Under the pieces are notes generated by a model. That model searched no databases. It saw nothing but the letters and a program-made list of their open reading frames with translations, and was not told the origin of the DNA. Below are positions 34,759 to 47,749 of a stretch of DNA of 64,000 nucleotides, in pieces. The position numbers and the translations under genes are program-made. How positions within the stretch are numbered: the stretch's first letter is position 1; each line of letters starts with the position of its first letter. Origin of the DNA: Oreocharis arfaki (lineage: Eukaryota > Chordata > Aves > Passeriformes > Paramythiidae); the NCBI GenBank assembly GCA_013398015.1, contig VZRR01003262.1:526709-590708 (forward strand), in the 5' to 3' direction.

Positions 34759-34966
34759 ATGATTTTGACAAAAACCACAACTTTATTCCCACTGGAATGC
34801 TGTTGTGCTGCTGAATTGATACATAACAAGCATCTGAAGATAAACATGACCAGTTTTTAGGCAGTGTCAAACCCTTTGTTTCTGAATAGTAATCCAGTAG
34901 GACAGTGAGAAAATTTGAACTCAATGTGGTGTCCCTTTGCTTCCCTGCAAAAGAAGGAGAAAAGGC

Positions 34967-35205
34967 TCATAGAATCATAGAGGTTGGAAATGGCCTCCAA
35001 GGCCATTGAGTCTAACCTTGGAACAAACAGTTCCCCTGCCAACTAAACGACAGCACGCAGTGCCATGGCTGGTTGTCTTTTGAACACTTCCAGGCAGGGT
35101 GACTCCACCACCTTCCTGGGCAGCCCATTCCAATGCCTGACCACCCATTCAGTGTAGAAATTCTTCCAGATGTCCAATCTGGACATCCCCTGGTGCACCT
35201 TAAGG
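34967..35205 (-). mobile_element. CR1 LINE 3'-end fragment
   Basis: TCATAGAATCATAGAGGTTG starts the reverse-complemented CR1 tail. The element continues with ACTCCACCACCTTCCTGGGC, AGCCCATTCCAATGCCTGAC and ends near CCCCTGGTGCACCTTAAGG. All of these are familiar CR1 3' UTR/ORF2-end blocks. The copy is about 240 bp, 5'-truncated, and lies just downstream of the ICA1 poly(A) site. Confidence 0.95.
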
Positions 35206-36358
35206 ATGTGTTAGTAGCCAGTTAAGAGCACAAGCTCTATATGCTGTATAGGACCTGCTTTACAATTTATTATATTCAGCCATTTTTAATTTGCCTGATT
35301 TTCCTTTCAGGTGGTGAAGCATTTCACATCCAGTTTTCTGTCCACTCAGTTAATCCCTGCCTCATAGTCTATTAGGTAACTAAGTACCTGAAAATAACTA
35401 TATAAAGGTACAGGTTTGCTGAATTGGCCAACTTCTTGAGTGCAGCAGGACATGGTTGGATGGCATTTGGTGCCTCCTATCTAAAAAGCCATGTGCTGGC
35501 AGTGGATGCAAGGTTGGACTGACCAGAGTTCATCAGGCTCAACTCTCAGCAAGTTTTAAACACCTCCTGTTCAAAACTGTCATGTTCATTATCCCATCCC
35601 ATAACCTGGAAGTGTCAGAGTACTTCAGTTGCTGCCAGAGAAGTTCAGATGCTTAGCAGTGGAGTTTCACGTCGAGTGGGAAAAGATTGTCTGATCTTTT
35701 CTTTGCACAGTACCCAGCCCAGCCAGGGCCCCAAGGTGTGTAAGGCATAAGACATGGAATCTGATGTCAGATAAAACTTGGTTCCTTCCACAGTATTTGC
35801 TACTCTTCAGTACTGGCAGCTCCTTGCTCAGTGCCTTGTTCTGCACTCTGTAACTTTCTTGAGCATTAAAAGAGGGGTCTGAACTCACAACGTTGGGCTG
35901 CAGTTCTGGCAGTAAATAAGACATCTACAGAGGGGATTAACTGGGAAGTACCTAAGGTTTACACTGGTGTGCACTTACACTTAGGAGTGCTAGTTTGTAC
36001 TCACAACAGAGACTGTTTGCCTCAAATCCTCTTCATCCCAAGCTTTAATTATCTGCAATGCCAAAAATGTTAGTGTTAGGTGCTCAAGAGAGAGACAGGC
36101 TGCTCTTCAGTCTAGCTGGGTTACCACAAAATCATTAAACAGATTCTTGCAACTTTAAGCAAGTCTGTGGTTGCTAAACTTGCTGTGGTTCTAAAACACT
36201 TCTGGACAATCCACTCCAGCATTTTTTAGTAGCTGAAGCAGTTAGGTGAAGAGCAGAGAGGAAGCTGTATTGAGTTCAAAACAGCCAATTAACTGTTCCT
36301 TAAGGCTCAAAAAATGTTTGTTTGTTTTTTAGGTCACAGATTCTAGACTTCCAGGATT

Positions 36359-36374
36359 AAAAAAAAAAAAAAAA
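36359..36374. repeat. A16 homopolymer
   Basis: Sixteen consecutive A bases lie in the intergenic region. No retroposed sequence is recognisable on its 5' side. Confidence 0.85.
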
Positions 36375-38564
36375 GCCCAAACATTCAAAACAAGGCACAA
36401 AAAACCAAATTCCTGTCTTGACTGGGACAATTCAGAGCATTGCAGAGGTTCAACTAAAGATGTTCTGAATCCTCATCCTGTTTTTAGGTAGGAAATCATT
36501 AGAATGATCGTCCCTTTTACACAAGGCAAACCACAGCTGCAGGGTTTTTTCTTTTCCCTCCTCCTCCCACAAACTGCACTACCAAGTAGTTCATATTAAG
36601 CATTGATTTCTTGTAATATGTAATTTTTGAAATTAACTTAAGCTTTGAATCATTTGCAATGGAATTTTTTTCACACTATCAAATGAAAAGAAACCAACAA
36701 AAAACAGGAAGCCAGAGGTATTTAAAATGTAATTGATTTTGCTTAAAGAAAAGCAGTTGAAATCTCTGTGTACAATGTATTACTATCATAAAGATGTATT
36801 GAAGTTGAAAACCAGAGCAGGAAAGCTACTATCCTGCAAATAGACATTGTTAAGGCAAAAAATCTTAAGTATAGATTTACAAACAATACTTCCCTACTAC
36901 TAAGGAAGTGTCTGGCACGTGCTCCTCAGCAGCCTGGGCTGTGGAGTCACTCCTGGCCTGCACCACTGAGAGGATTGTCTGTGCTGTGTTTTCAGGCTCA
37001 GCAGTGCTTTGGACAACAGCGTAGTTCAACATCCCGGTAAAATTACAGATTGATTTTTCTACACACAAAATGTTCATCTTGATTTAATATGCTTCATTCC
37101 AGTTGCATATTCTGGTTGAGTAGTGGATTGTTTTAAAATAGAAACAGCTGCAGAACCCCAATGGCAGATGAAAACAGTGGCAATTGATTAACTGTCTTTA
37201 TTGTGAAGTTTATTAAATTTGATGTAATTGATTCTGATGATTCAAGGTTCCTACAAATCTCAGAGCAGCTGATTCAGAGGAATTGGACTGTGAGCCTTGG
37301 CAATTGAACAGCTCATAGAGAAAACTAGCAAGTAACTTTTTAAAGTAACTTTTCTGGCCTTCTTAAATGACCATGATTTATTCCAACAGAGTAGAATAGG
37401 ACTCACCTTGTTCCCTTCTGCTGTTTCCAAATCCAACATTGCATGGGCATGACACTGATGCACTTTGAAGCAGGACCAATTAGCCACAAGCAACCACCTG
37501 CCTTCTCCCAACATCCTCTTAAATTCCCTTCAAATATTAGGGGCTGCACATGCTAGGAAAAAATGGGACCACCTGAGCAACAAGGTGACCAGCAAGCAGC
37601 TTTGCTCCAAGTGGGAATACAAGAAATGTCACAGCCTACAAGCCCTGACATGATGAGGAAAGGCTCAGCAGAGTAAGAGATTGATGTGAGGACACAGCAC
37701 CCAGGTGCTGGCATCATGCTGCCTTTTTCTGGGGCCACCTTCCATCACATCCCACTGCAAGTGCCAGGGGATACTGGATGAGTGCCACCAGGGAATGAAT
37801 GGTGGGTGTACTGTCCAGTTTTGCTGTTGAGAATATGTGGGGTGGAATTAGCCCCAGGGCAGAGGAAGGACAGCTGGAAGGTCCTGCCTTCTCGCAGTGC
37901 TCAAGATGCTCAGATCTCATCCTGCTAAGATGATCAGATCTCAGAGCAGCAGCAAGAATTAACATGGCAAAGGTGCAGCTGCTGGTATTGGGTCTCTCCT
38001 CACTTCAAGCTCCCTTCCAAGCATTCATTGCAAATTCCCCTCTGGTTAGCCTACTTTTACAACTTCTGCTCCTTGTAAATGTCTTATTTTTAAACAAGCC
38101 ACCATATGGGGGAGGCAGGAAGCAGAGCAACCAGCAGGCTTGCCAACAGCCAAGCAGCAGAGGCGTTACCTCAGCTGAGGAGCAGAGATGCTGAGATGGT
38201 CTAGCACCTCATTGGCCAACCAAGCACAACGGAGCTGCTGGAGCTGCCATGCTTCCTCTGCGTGTGCTCAGCCCAGCACAGTGCACACACACAGAGCCTC
38301 TCCTGGACAGTAAACAAGGGCAAAACAAGCCCTTGCCAAACGGGCCCTGCAGGTCCTGCAAGTCTGGCCTTGGGTAACCATCCAGCCTCCAGCGCCAAGG
38401 TGGACTGGCCTTGCAGTCAAGCAGACCATTACCTGGCTATTCGTTAACAGTGCTCTCCCAGGCATAAAATTAGCTGTTCCCCTCACTGACTAATTACAAA
38501 CCAGTATAGCCCTCTCTTTAAGTCAGACAAGGTACTTGCCAGTACAGGAGCTCTCTCTGCTGGT

Positions 38565-39008
38565 GTTGGTCCAGAGGAGGGCTGTGAAACCAGGCAAGAG
38601 GGCTGGAGCACCTCTCCTATGAAGAAAGGCTGAGAGAGCTGGGGTTGTTCAGCCTGGAGTCCCGAAGTCTCTGGTGGGGAGACTTCACTGTGAGCCTTTC
38701 TTTTCAATATACAGAGTTTGTAAGAAAGACTGAGGCAGACTTCATTGGGGCCTAAGGACAAGAGGCAGGGTTTTAGCAGAAAGAGCGTAGGGTTTAGATC
38801 GCACATAAGAAAGAAATTTTTTGTAGTGGGATATTGGAACTGTTTGGCCAGAGAAGTGACAGATGCCCCATCCCTGGAAATGTTCAAGGTCTGGTTCAAT
38901 GGGACTGTGAAGAACCTGATCTTATAAGAAAATGTCCATGGCAGAGGGGCTGGACTACAAGACCTTTAGAGGTGCCTGCCAACCCAAACCATTCTGCGAG
39001 TCTGTGAC
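38565..39008 (+). mobile_element. CR1 LINE, 5'-truncated copy
   Basis: TTGGTCCAGAGGAGGGCTGT begins a CR1-like stretch. It continues with GAAAGGCTGAGAGAGCTGGG, TTGTTCAGCCTGGAG, CCCCATCCCTGGAAATGTTC and AACCCAAACCATTCTGCGAG, the usual 3' end. The middle part (about 38670-38760) is diverged or rearranged. The overlapping 138-codon minus-strand and 60-codon plus-strand frames here are remnants or shadows of the LINE, not genes. Confidence 0.93.
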
Positions 39009-42000
39009 CAAGTGAGGAGGCTGCTGTTTGCCAGGCAGCAGTGTTCAGCTCCCAGCAGCTGCATCAGCTTTTCACTCTGTTCTACCATAGCAAAAGCTTG
39101 ATGTGCACAGCCTTGTAATTAATCCATACTGGGTTTGAAGCTTTGGCTGCTTGTAAAAAATCACAAAATTTAAATTGAGAGAAGCATGCTGTAGCTTGGA
39201 GGTGGAAGCCTGGCTGACACTACCTGCCAGCTATTTACACTGGTTGCTGTTGGAATCTTTATGTGATAAGGAATACCGCAAAAATGAGGAAAAAAAAGTA
39301 GATAAGCAATTTTAGAAGAGAGAGCAGACCTACCTAAGCTGTTAAAGAAGTTACAGCCAGTCTTCTATTTAAAGAAAAGTCTTTCCTCTATCCCAGAAAC
39401 GTACTCTGCAGGGTGTTTCTTCTATTTTGGACTTCCACAGCCATTATGGCAGTAGGAAAGGCCCCGGGACAGGTGCTGGAAGCCATATGCTTGCTTCATC
39501 AACAGGCTGAAGTGAGGTGAAAAACAACTTTAAAAGTGCTAAACAACTAAATCATCCAACCCTCTCTCCATCTAGGTGGGTGGATAACAGCTGCCTGCAG
39601 GAAACAAGTATGCTGAATGTAACAGGAGCAGGATGCAACAAGGCAAAAACCCAAACTCGTATTATTTAAAGTACAATCCTCAGAATAAACCCTTGACACA
39701 TAAAATACAAGAATTGAAATCATGGGCCACTTTGCTGTTACAGCTGCTTATTTTTCTGGGCTGGTTTGGCAGCCTGTATAGTCCTCCCCTGACCGTCTCT
39801 ACCTTGAACTTGATTACCAGAGCTTCAGAACACCAAAGCCTGACAGCAGAGAGCAGCCCTCACTGTGGCAGGTCAGAGTTTGATTGTGAGAAAGATTTGT
39901 AGGAGACAACATCAAAAAAGAGACAGGTCCTGTGGGGGATTTTTCTCATCTGTGGTTCAGCTGGGTCTTGGGCTGGTGCAGCCTTTCCTGCAAGGTTTTC
40001 CCTGGATTTGGAAACAGCAGCCATGGTTGCAAGAGCCAGAGGCACAGGAGCGATTCAAGACTCTTCCCCCAAAATGCCAGTCTGTGCTCTTCAGTCACAG
40101 CAGCCTGCTCAGGGCTGTGAGCATCCCAAACCCATCTAAGCATGGGCCACCACTGTCATAGCAGGTCATTGCCAGCTGGAAAAGAGCCTGCGGTCGTACT
40201 GATCTGGCTGAAGACTTGCCACCCTGCCCCCCAAAAAATAAAGGGAAAAAATAACATTTGAGGCAGCAGAGGACACAGAGAGGTGTGAAGCTGCGCAGTG
40301 GGGAGACGCCAGCAGCATTACCACAGCCCTCAGGCAAGACCTGTGGTCACCTCTACTTGTCACCAAACCACAGCCAAGCTCACATGCAAGATACTCACAG
40401 CTATTGCTGCTCTTCATGTAGGGAAATGATTACAAGAAGCCTTACTTGAAAATCTTCCCTTTGTTAATCCTTAACCTTCCCTCCCCCTCCAGCACTGAGC
40501 ACTTTGCAGCTTTTGCTTTCATTTCTAAGGGAAGTGACCCAGGTCCCCTTGGAGGCAGGACACGTCTAGGCTTCACCAGCCTTTGCAACATTCCTAAGTT
40601 ACTACTGCTGTGCTTCAAAGCCTGGCTAGACCTCAGAGTGTGCAGGACCATCTCACTGCTTGCAGTTTAAGCCATGGGACTTTTGCCAAAACAAAGTAAA
40701 AAAGGAAGTGAGATTAAAAAGCAGAGGCATTCAGGAAGAAAGGCTGCACTGACACTGGTTTACAGACCCCCTCTTGCCCCCATCCATTTTATCAGCCCCT
40801 CCCATTAGCAAATATTAAATGCAATTGAAAAACACTAAAAATCCGTAATGGTCATTTTCCTACTTGAGATTTGAAGGAGCAGATTGAACTGTCTGTCCTG
40901 GGGTGGTTTTTTATGAGCAGTGTAGCTTGTCTATAAGTGGTTTGGGTTCCATCTCTGTTCCCCATAAACATGTGAAGTATTTAGTGCAGGGCTTAATCGA
41001 TGTTGAGGTAGATAATGTTGTTTTCTCTAATGGTTGTTATCCAAGTGAAAAAGGAAAGTGTTTCAAGATACATGAAAATGCTTTTATGGCCCCAAAATAT
41101 GTCCTGTTGTGTAGCATCACCAAGACAAACCAAGTTCCTGTCTGCAAGGGCCAGCTGCCGAAGTGAAACAAGTGCCTTTCTCCAGGGAAGATTAATCCAA
41201 TATATACACCATCAGCAATGTCAAAATCTCTAGCAAGGTGCTTAAGTTTGTGCACCAGGGCATATAAGAAAAAAAAATGAAAAAAAACCAAACACCTGAC
41301 CCACAACATCAAACAGCTTGGGGCCAGTCTTTCCATGAGTCAGATAATGATGTCCTACTCCCCAGTGCACAAATGCCATCACGGTGCTGCCATGACTCCC
41401 AACAGCTGCGGGAGTCCAGGTCTGCAGGTTTTTCCTGTTGGTTTCCAACAAGGAGACTATGTCTCCCACTCATCAGAGATGGTAGAAAGGAGACTCCCAT
41501 ACAGGAGGGGCCAGCAGAGCCTGTACAGACCATGCTGGAAAATGGAAACTTCCACGACGGTGAAGGCTGAGAGATGGACAAGAGCCCCTGCTCTGGCAGA
41601 CCTGCACCCACAGGACAGAGCCAGTGCCACAAAGCCCCTGGGCCAGACAGAGGTACCAGTTTGTTGTCCAGTCTGGAGGAACATTTTCTCATTGAATACA
41701 AATTCAAGTCATGATACAGAGCAGCATTCAACAGCCTTTCAGCCACAACGCAGCCGAAGGGACAGATTGCAATCTACAGATGGCCCGATTCAGAGAACAA
41801 ATGACATTTACCTAGGCTAATAACTCCTCTAGAGTATTAAGGCATCCACTGTCTTCCTAACCCAAGGAACATCCTGTACGTACAAATACAGACAATACAA
41901 GGTTACCCTCCTAATCAGGGGCCTAAGGCTGCCTTTGCTTTCCCATTGTTTAAAAAGTGCAAGACCTACTGCTCCCATCTTCATCACTCCCCTACCCCCA

Positions 42001-45000
42001 AAGGTTTAGTATTCCCCTGCAGAAGAGGAAAACCAGAAAATCCTAGAAGAGAACAGATTTCTTAGGTACTTAATTCAGAAAGTGTCTAAACTATCTCCTT
42101 GGAATTCTTCACCAGAACCAAAACCAGATCCACCATTGTACCCAAACTCATTTCATGACCAAGAGCCCCTGAATGAAGTGACAATCCTTAAAATACACCT
42201 ACATGCCCCATCCAAAATATAACCATGCAGTGAAAGTCTGTAGTATGGTATCATCTCTATACTGTCATAGAGATGGAAAGCTACATCTGAAGCTTCCTGT
42301 AGTTTCAGGAACTGACATCAAAATGAATGGTTCTCAGCATTCTCAGGATGTACAATTAATTAGAATCCAAAGGAATCACAAAAGCAGATTTAAGCGCTTG
42401 TCCCCCCCCCACCCTTCCCGTTTCCTAAAAACAGTATTTAGTTTCCAAAGGCAACCTCCTTTTAAAATCTTTCATAAGAATGAGTTCCTACTTCCCTATG
42501 TAACAAGCCCAAGGATAGCACCAACCTTATGGAAAGGGAGGCTGCTACCCTCTGAGAAACCTCTGTATCACAGAGATAGGGCATGACTAGAAATTCTTAC
42601 CCAAATAAAACTCAGAAAGGGAGTAATTGCAGCACCCAGCTTTTTGGCACCAAACCTTAACAGGGTACCTGTTAAGTACCTGTTAAACCTTAAAGTCTAG
42701 TTTCTTTCAACTTTCTCCTCCTCTAAGAGAGAACCTCAGTCCATAAAGATCTCAAGAGCACTCAGATCTCACCTGCTGAAAGCAGGTGGACACCTGGTTT
42801 TAGTTAATGTGGCTTACCCCGGCAGTCTGGGATTTAGATGATGCTATTTACTTACTACTTATTTGGAGAAGTAAGTTCCAAACAAAGGTACAAGAAATAG
42901 ATTACCGTGGGTATTACTATTGCCCTGAGCAAACACTGTTTTCAACCAACAGCTGCACAAAGCACTGAGAAGTTTAACCACACACATCATTATGCACATA
43001 CACAAAAATAAACCTCACACACACCCCCCTCTTACTTTTCTACAGGCACAGTTATTAGCCTAATTGTGCTTTGTTACGAAGCTTAGTCTCTAATTCAACG
43101 AGGAGAAGAGATTACACAACCTTCTCTCAGGCTTCCAGCTCCTCTGCCTTTGAGCTTTCCAGGCTACAGATCAATGCAGCCTAAAAATTGCCCATCAGAA
43201 CTTCTTACAACCTGAGATAAAATTTTAACTTGTTCTTAAAAATGGGGTCACCTCTCTATCCAGCTTCATCTAATTGCTCTTCTTTCTTGTTATCCATTGA
43301 ATTTGCAGTTTAACTTACATGTTCACTTACTTCCAGTGTGACCTTAACTGAGGAAACTCCCTACCTCCTCAATTAGCGTTTTCCTCTCAGCCCCACTTGA
43401 GTAACACATTATTTCTGTGACCTGCTGCACTCCAAAAAGACAACACCTACTCTCCAGTTTCTTACCACCTCTCCATAATTATGGTGCTATAGAATAGGTG
43501 CCAAAATCAAAGTAACTAAAAAAGCTACTCAACTACCTCTGCTTTACTGGAAACTTCATTCATGTTTGACAAACCAAGTATTTCCAGAGACCTATTCCAG
43601 ACAGTTTAAAAGATTTCTTAACACCCTAGTTGAAAATACTGCAGCAGCTGCTTCTTTAGAGAGGCAAGAATGCTTAGGGTAGTTAAAAAATTCCACCTCT
43701 TTACCATCAACTGAAATGTAAAATGCCCCAAATAATCACAAGTTAGTAAGGCTTATAAAAACCTTATTTGAGCACATTCTTTGTAAAATCATCTCATTTT
43801 AAACATCAATACTTGAAAAAAATCCTTCTTTGCATACTAGCCCTGTAATTAATTACACTTAGTGTTAAAACAAATCCACATTTTTAATGTGAATTCATCT
43901 ACCTTCATTTTCTTACTGCTTTAGTATTCCATGTTTGCTAAATTTAAAGCTCATTAGTAATTATTTCCCATGTGTAGGTATTTACTAACTGAAATTGAGT
44001 CACTCTTCAACCATCAGGTTAATCATGTTGTGCTCCTACACAGCCGCCTTCTGGTTTTTCCAGTACTTTATTCCTATAGCTCTTCCCTGAGCCTTGTACA
44101 GTCTCTCCCAAACTAGAGAGCTTTCCAGGACTGGTTACACTAATGCAAACAGAAACAAGATACACACATTTTAACTGCACGCCAGTCTTTGATCAAACAA
44201 TTTCCTTCAGCCAAGTACCAAGTTTGGATGACTGTACATGTAATGTGTGTACTTTCCCAGCTCTAATTCACTTTTTCCTTGCATTTAGGTTCTAGACATA
44301 CACAGCAGGAACGCTGGTTACTTCCTCCCAACTCAGCAGCTTCAAATCTCTGTTTTCATGGCTGTATTTTACATAGCAAGTTTTACAACAGTAATTGACA
44401 TAAACTTCTACTTGTTCTCTCCAAACTGCTTGGGTTGTACCTCAAGTAACGTCTGAAGGTCCCAATCCATTACCCTGGAGCAAGGCCAGGAGCTGGTTTA
44501 AGCCTCAATGGTGTTCCCTTGCAATTGAATGAATTAGAGATGTTGGCTGACATCACAATTTCTCGTTTGTGTTACTCCTTACACTTACATACTGTGAAGA
44601 TACTGAGACTCTATCCTTGTGCCAGTATCTGGCCCTTCCCAAGAGCTAATTTGTCAGGAAGCCAGAAATCACTTCCCTGACAGCACCCCATTTCCTAAAA
44701 GAAGCAGGTCACTCACTATCTGTTGTTCCCTACCCCAGCATACACAGCCAAGGCCTCCCCTTACAGAGTCCTCCGGTCTCTGACGTGTTCACTTCCAGAG
44801 CCACGAATTACTAGAAAATGTATGTTCAAGTCAAGATCTTTTATTCACAAAAGAGAGACTCAAGGCAAAATTATTTCATAAGCTCTCTGCTCTCAGTGCT
44901 TTTCAGACTCCGTGTTTTGGCTTTGGGGAAGACAAAGGCAGTGAGTTACACACAGCACACAGTGTCGCTTATGGGGAAAAAAACCAAAAGGTGACTAACC

Positions 45001-45273
45001 AGGCAATGCCTAGGTTCATGGGGACGCGTAGAAGTTCCCTGTGACACAAACTGGATCACATCTCTGCAGGGCAAGCGACACACCCTTGTCAAAGTACTCC
45101 CTGAGAAAGTGCCCTCCCACTCAAGGACAGCCCAAAACTGCTGCAGCCAAATCCATTTAGGGGACAGGACGGTCACAAAGCTACTCCTAGGAACCCCTTA
45201 AAGCTGATGATGAAATGGCTGAAATTAAGCCATTTCTGACTGAAGGACACCAAGCATTCTTGTAGCGGGGTGG

Positions 45274-45355
45274 GATCACAGAACCACAGAACATCTTAAG
45301 TTAGAAGAGACCCACAAGGGTCATTGAAGTCCAACTTCTGGCCCTGCACAGGACT
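45274..45355 (-). mobile_element. CR1 LINE 3'-end fragment
   Basis: GATCACAGAACCACAGAACA begins a reverse-complemented CR1 tail. It continues with TTAGAAGAGACCCACAAGGG, TCATTGAAGTCCAAC and TCTGGCCCTGCACAGGA, the common CR1 subfamily form. Only about 80 bp remain. Confidence 0.88.
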
Positions 45356-46102
45356 GTTAGTTAAGTTCCAGTTGATGCTTTTAACATAGTCACATAGAAA
45401 CCTTGTAATCTTTGGGATGCTGAAAACTTGAAATTTCCACTGACTGATGACCATAGGCATTAATCTATTCTTGATGGTTATTGCCATAGTGCTCTTCAGT
45501 AAACACTGACTTTGGAGGATTTACATGGACTTAAATATTATCCTTCTTTCTTCCTCCTTCCCCCTCAACCCCATCTGGAAAGAATTATTCTGCAAGTCAA
45601 ATGGCAATCACTTGAGTCGTACAAAACAACATGAAACCAAGACTGTCAGAAGATTTATACCACATCCTTTAGGGGTTTAGTTTAGTTTCACATAGTGAAA
45701 CATCTAATAGCTTTCATAATTTTCAACAGATAACTTGAAATTAGCCACACCACAAACACAGCAGCAGACACACAGTTTCAAATAACTCTTAACTGATATT
45801 TTTCCTGTGCTATGTAGAAATAGAGTATGCTATTTAAAGCATATTTAAGCATTCAGCTATTTTTAGGGTTTTTCCCTGCTTCTGAGTATAGCATTATGCA
45901 AAAATCAATAGATAAGAGATTATCTTGTTCTAGAAGACATAGCACACTAGTCATACATGGTTGGCATTATTCTAGATGTACATTTAGAACAATATTAAAA
46001 TTTCATCTCCTATGGTGTTTCATGCACAGCTTCCAAAACAAATAAATGAACCACTACTTTTGTGTGTTGTCCCCACCACTTTTTTTTTTTTAAACTATAA
46101 TT

Positions 46103-46108
46103 TTTATT
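46103..46108 (-). promoter_or_regulatory. GLCCI1: Distal poly(A) signal of GLCCI1
   Basis: Plus-strand TTTATT is AATAAA on the minus strand. It is followed 11 nt downstream on the minus strand by an A12 tract (46080-46091), so the genomic A tract lies right where cleavage would be expected. This is the last clear hexamer before the intergenic region. Confidence 0.55.
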
Positions 46109-47743
46109 TAAATAAGACACAGGAACTTCTATACCGAAAAAAATACAAAACAAAAGCCACACATTTCCTTGTGTAAAGCAATATTGTGTGATAACTTGAA
46201 TACTGTTCAGCACAGTGGCTAGAAATAACAGTACAACTATGTACAAAACTTTAAACAATATTTGACAAATTTCTACAGCTGGATGTAGAATACAATTGAG
46301 ATAAACAACTGCTGGGAAATTTACACGGCAAAGCATTAGCTTTAACACATTTGGTTCAAAACCTTCAATTCTACTAAGAACAAATGTGCATTTTAATTAA
46401 TATTTAGTTTCTCGTGGAAAAAATATAAAGAACATGTAATGGCATTGCAAATATTGTACAGAGTTCAGCACTGCTCTAAAAACCACTCATCATATCCCCT
46501 GGTAACCTAACACCAATAACTGAGACTACAATTTCTTATCTGGACATAACCAGAGCATAAAAAGGTCATCATACTGCAATGTTAGTCTAGAAAGAAAAAT
46601 ATTAAAAGGAATTGATACTTACATCACAAGTATTTTCTCCCCTTTATCTTCAGTCTATAAAATATATAGTGTTTTCACCTAGGCCTGAGATTAGTAGGGT
46701 TAAAGATGGCTGTTGTGTTTCACGAAGCTTTTTCACATGAAAATGGTTAGAGACAGACCTCTCTCCTTCTACATTTTCTGCAAGGGGAGTCAAAAAAACA
46801 GTGGATGTTTTTACAGGCTGCAAATTCCACCTTGTAAGACAGCGTTAACAAAACCTCAGTAATAAAAAGGAAGCAATGCTTTCTCCATAAAAAGCACATA
46901 CCTAGTGAGTAGTTATTGGTGGCTCACTCTCACCCCCCTCCAATCTCATCTTCAAAAGCAGAAAGAAACAAAAGAGCAAGTTTAAATGCTCCTAGTAGCT
47001 GCAGGCTACTAATCTCTTCAATTCCTGGAAAAGGTGAACCTTATTCTCTTAGGAGCAGACAGCATAAACATAGTTCCACTGAGCTGAAAGCAATGGAGCA
47101 AGAATACCAAGTTTATTTTGCCTTTGGGGTCCTCTTTGTATCACAGGAAATTATCTCTGGAAGCAATGCTCCTCTTTTTCCAGTACAACAGAAGAGCACC
47201 ACAAACCCAATCTTGCCATGTACTACTTTGAGAAAGTGTCCAGCCTGCAAAACCAGGATTATTTTACATGATTTCTTTTATTCACACTTAAGGAGGGGGG
47301 AAAACACACTTTTACACACACAACTTAAGTAACTGAAAGTTATGGGAGAAGCTTTAAGTAACATGAACTTAAAACTATTGTTTTCCCCACCCCTCTTAGA
47401 ACACCCAGTTGCTACTTCTGGACTTTCACCCAAACATAATTACTCACTACATAAATAAAACGCTGCTCTTCTAACACTGCTCAACAAAATATGAAAACCT
47501 ATTTCCAACCAGCAAATGAAGGAACATTTCCAAAAGAGAAACTAAACATTAATTTGACTTTTAGACGGTAACAGTAGCATTTCACATCCTTAACTGCCAA
47601 CAAAAACCATGAGAGGAAATCCCCAATCGCCCCCCCGTGAAACCTGAAAGAATTTCTGTCCTTTAACAAAAACATTCTTGTCTTTCAAAATCCTCTCATA
47701 TACAACGTGGAATGTTTCTCATGTACAGCCTAGTACTGAACAC

Positions 47744-47749
47744 TTTATT
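47744..47749 (-). promoter_or_regulatory. GLCCI1: Alternative poly(A) signal of GLCCI1
   Basis: This minus-strand AATAAA (plus-strand CACTTTATTTG) would give a 3' UTR of roughly 0.9 kb. A further hexamer lies at 47277-47282. I cannot tell from sequence which is used. Confidence 0.4.

Larger units (their letters stand above)
9674..34775 (+). other. ICA1: ICA1 gene, 3' portion (nine coding exons plus 3' UTR)
   Basis: This is the span of the part of ICA1 seen here. ICA1 (ICA69) is an arfaptin/BAR-family protein of Golgi and secretory-granule membranes; family knowledge links it to PICK1 and Rab2 and to dense-core vesicle biogenesis. Nine exons with AG/GT boundaries and matching phases splice to 969 coding nt: 322 residues plus a TGA stop. 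Human ICA1 is about 480 residues, so roughly the N-terminal 40% is missing and is inferred to lie before position 1. The right edge is set by the distal AATAAA at 34753 and is approximate. The vertebrate paralogue ICA1L is the main alternative, but the linker and tail match ICA1 better. Confidence 0.93.
33982..34775 (+). other. ICA1: ICA1 3' UTR
   Basis: This is non-coding sequence between the ICA1 stop codon and the distal poly(A) signal. It is AT-rich, about 0.8 kb long, and carries two AATAAA hexamers. The end is estimated at 15-20 nt past the second signal. A CR1 fragment begins some 190 bp further on and is unlikely to be part of the transcript. Confidence 0.75.
34776..46080. other. Intergenic region between ICA1 and GLCCI1
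   Basis: This is 11.3 kb with no gene I can support. It holds CR1 fragments at 34967, 38565 and 45274 and an A16 tract at 36359-36374. A GC-richer zone runs from about 37.5 to 42 kb, where long chance frames occur on both strands (41309-41820). Small dyads lie at 42665-42686 (tandem GTACCTGTTAA) and 42770-42788 (CACCTGCT/AGCAGGTG). The 127-codon frame at 42203-42586 resembles nothing I know. Confidence 0.75.

Noticed and set aside
38483..38899. Minus-strand 138-codon frame
   Set aside because: It overlaps a CR1 element read in the antisense direction; not a gene.
42203..42586. Plus-strand open frame of 127 codons in the intergenic region
   Set aside because: The composition is low in typical protein features, with no known domain and no neighbouring exon; treated as chance.
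42665..42788. Tandem GTACCTGTTAA pair and CACCTGCT/AGCAGGTG dyad as regulatory elements
   Set aside because: Short structures of this kind are expected in 11 kb of intergenic DNA; no other support.
46916..47332. Plus-strand 138-codon frame antisense to the GLCCI1 3' UTR
   Set aside because: It lies opposite the UTR, has no conserved motif, and is best explained by chance.
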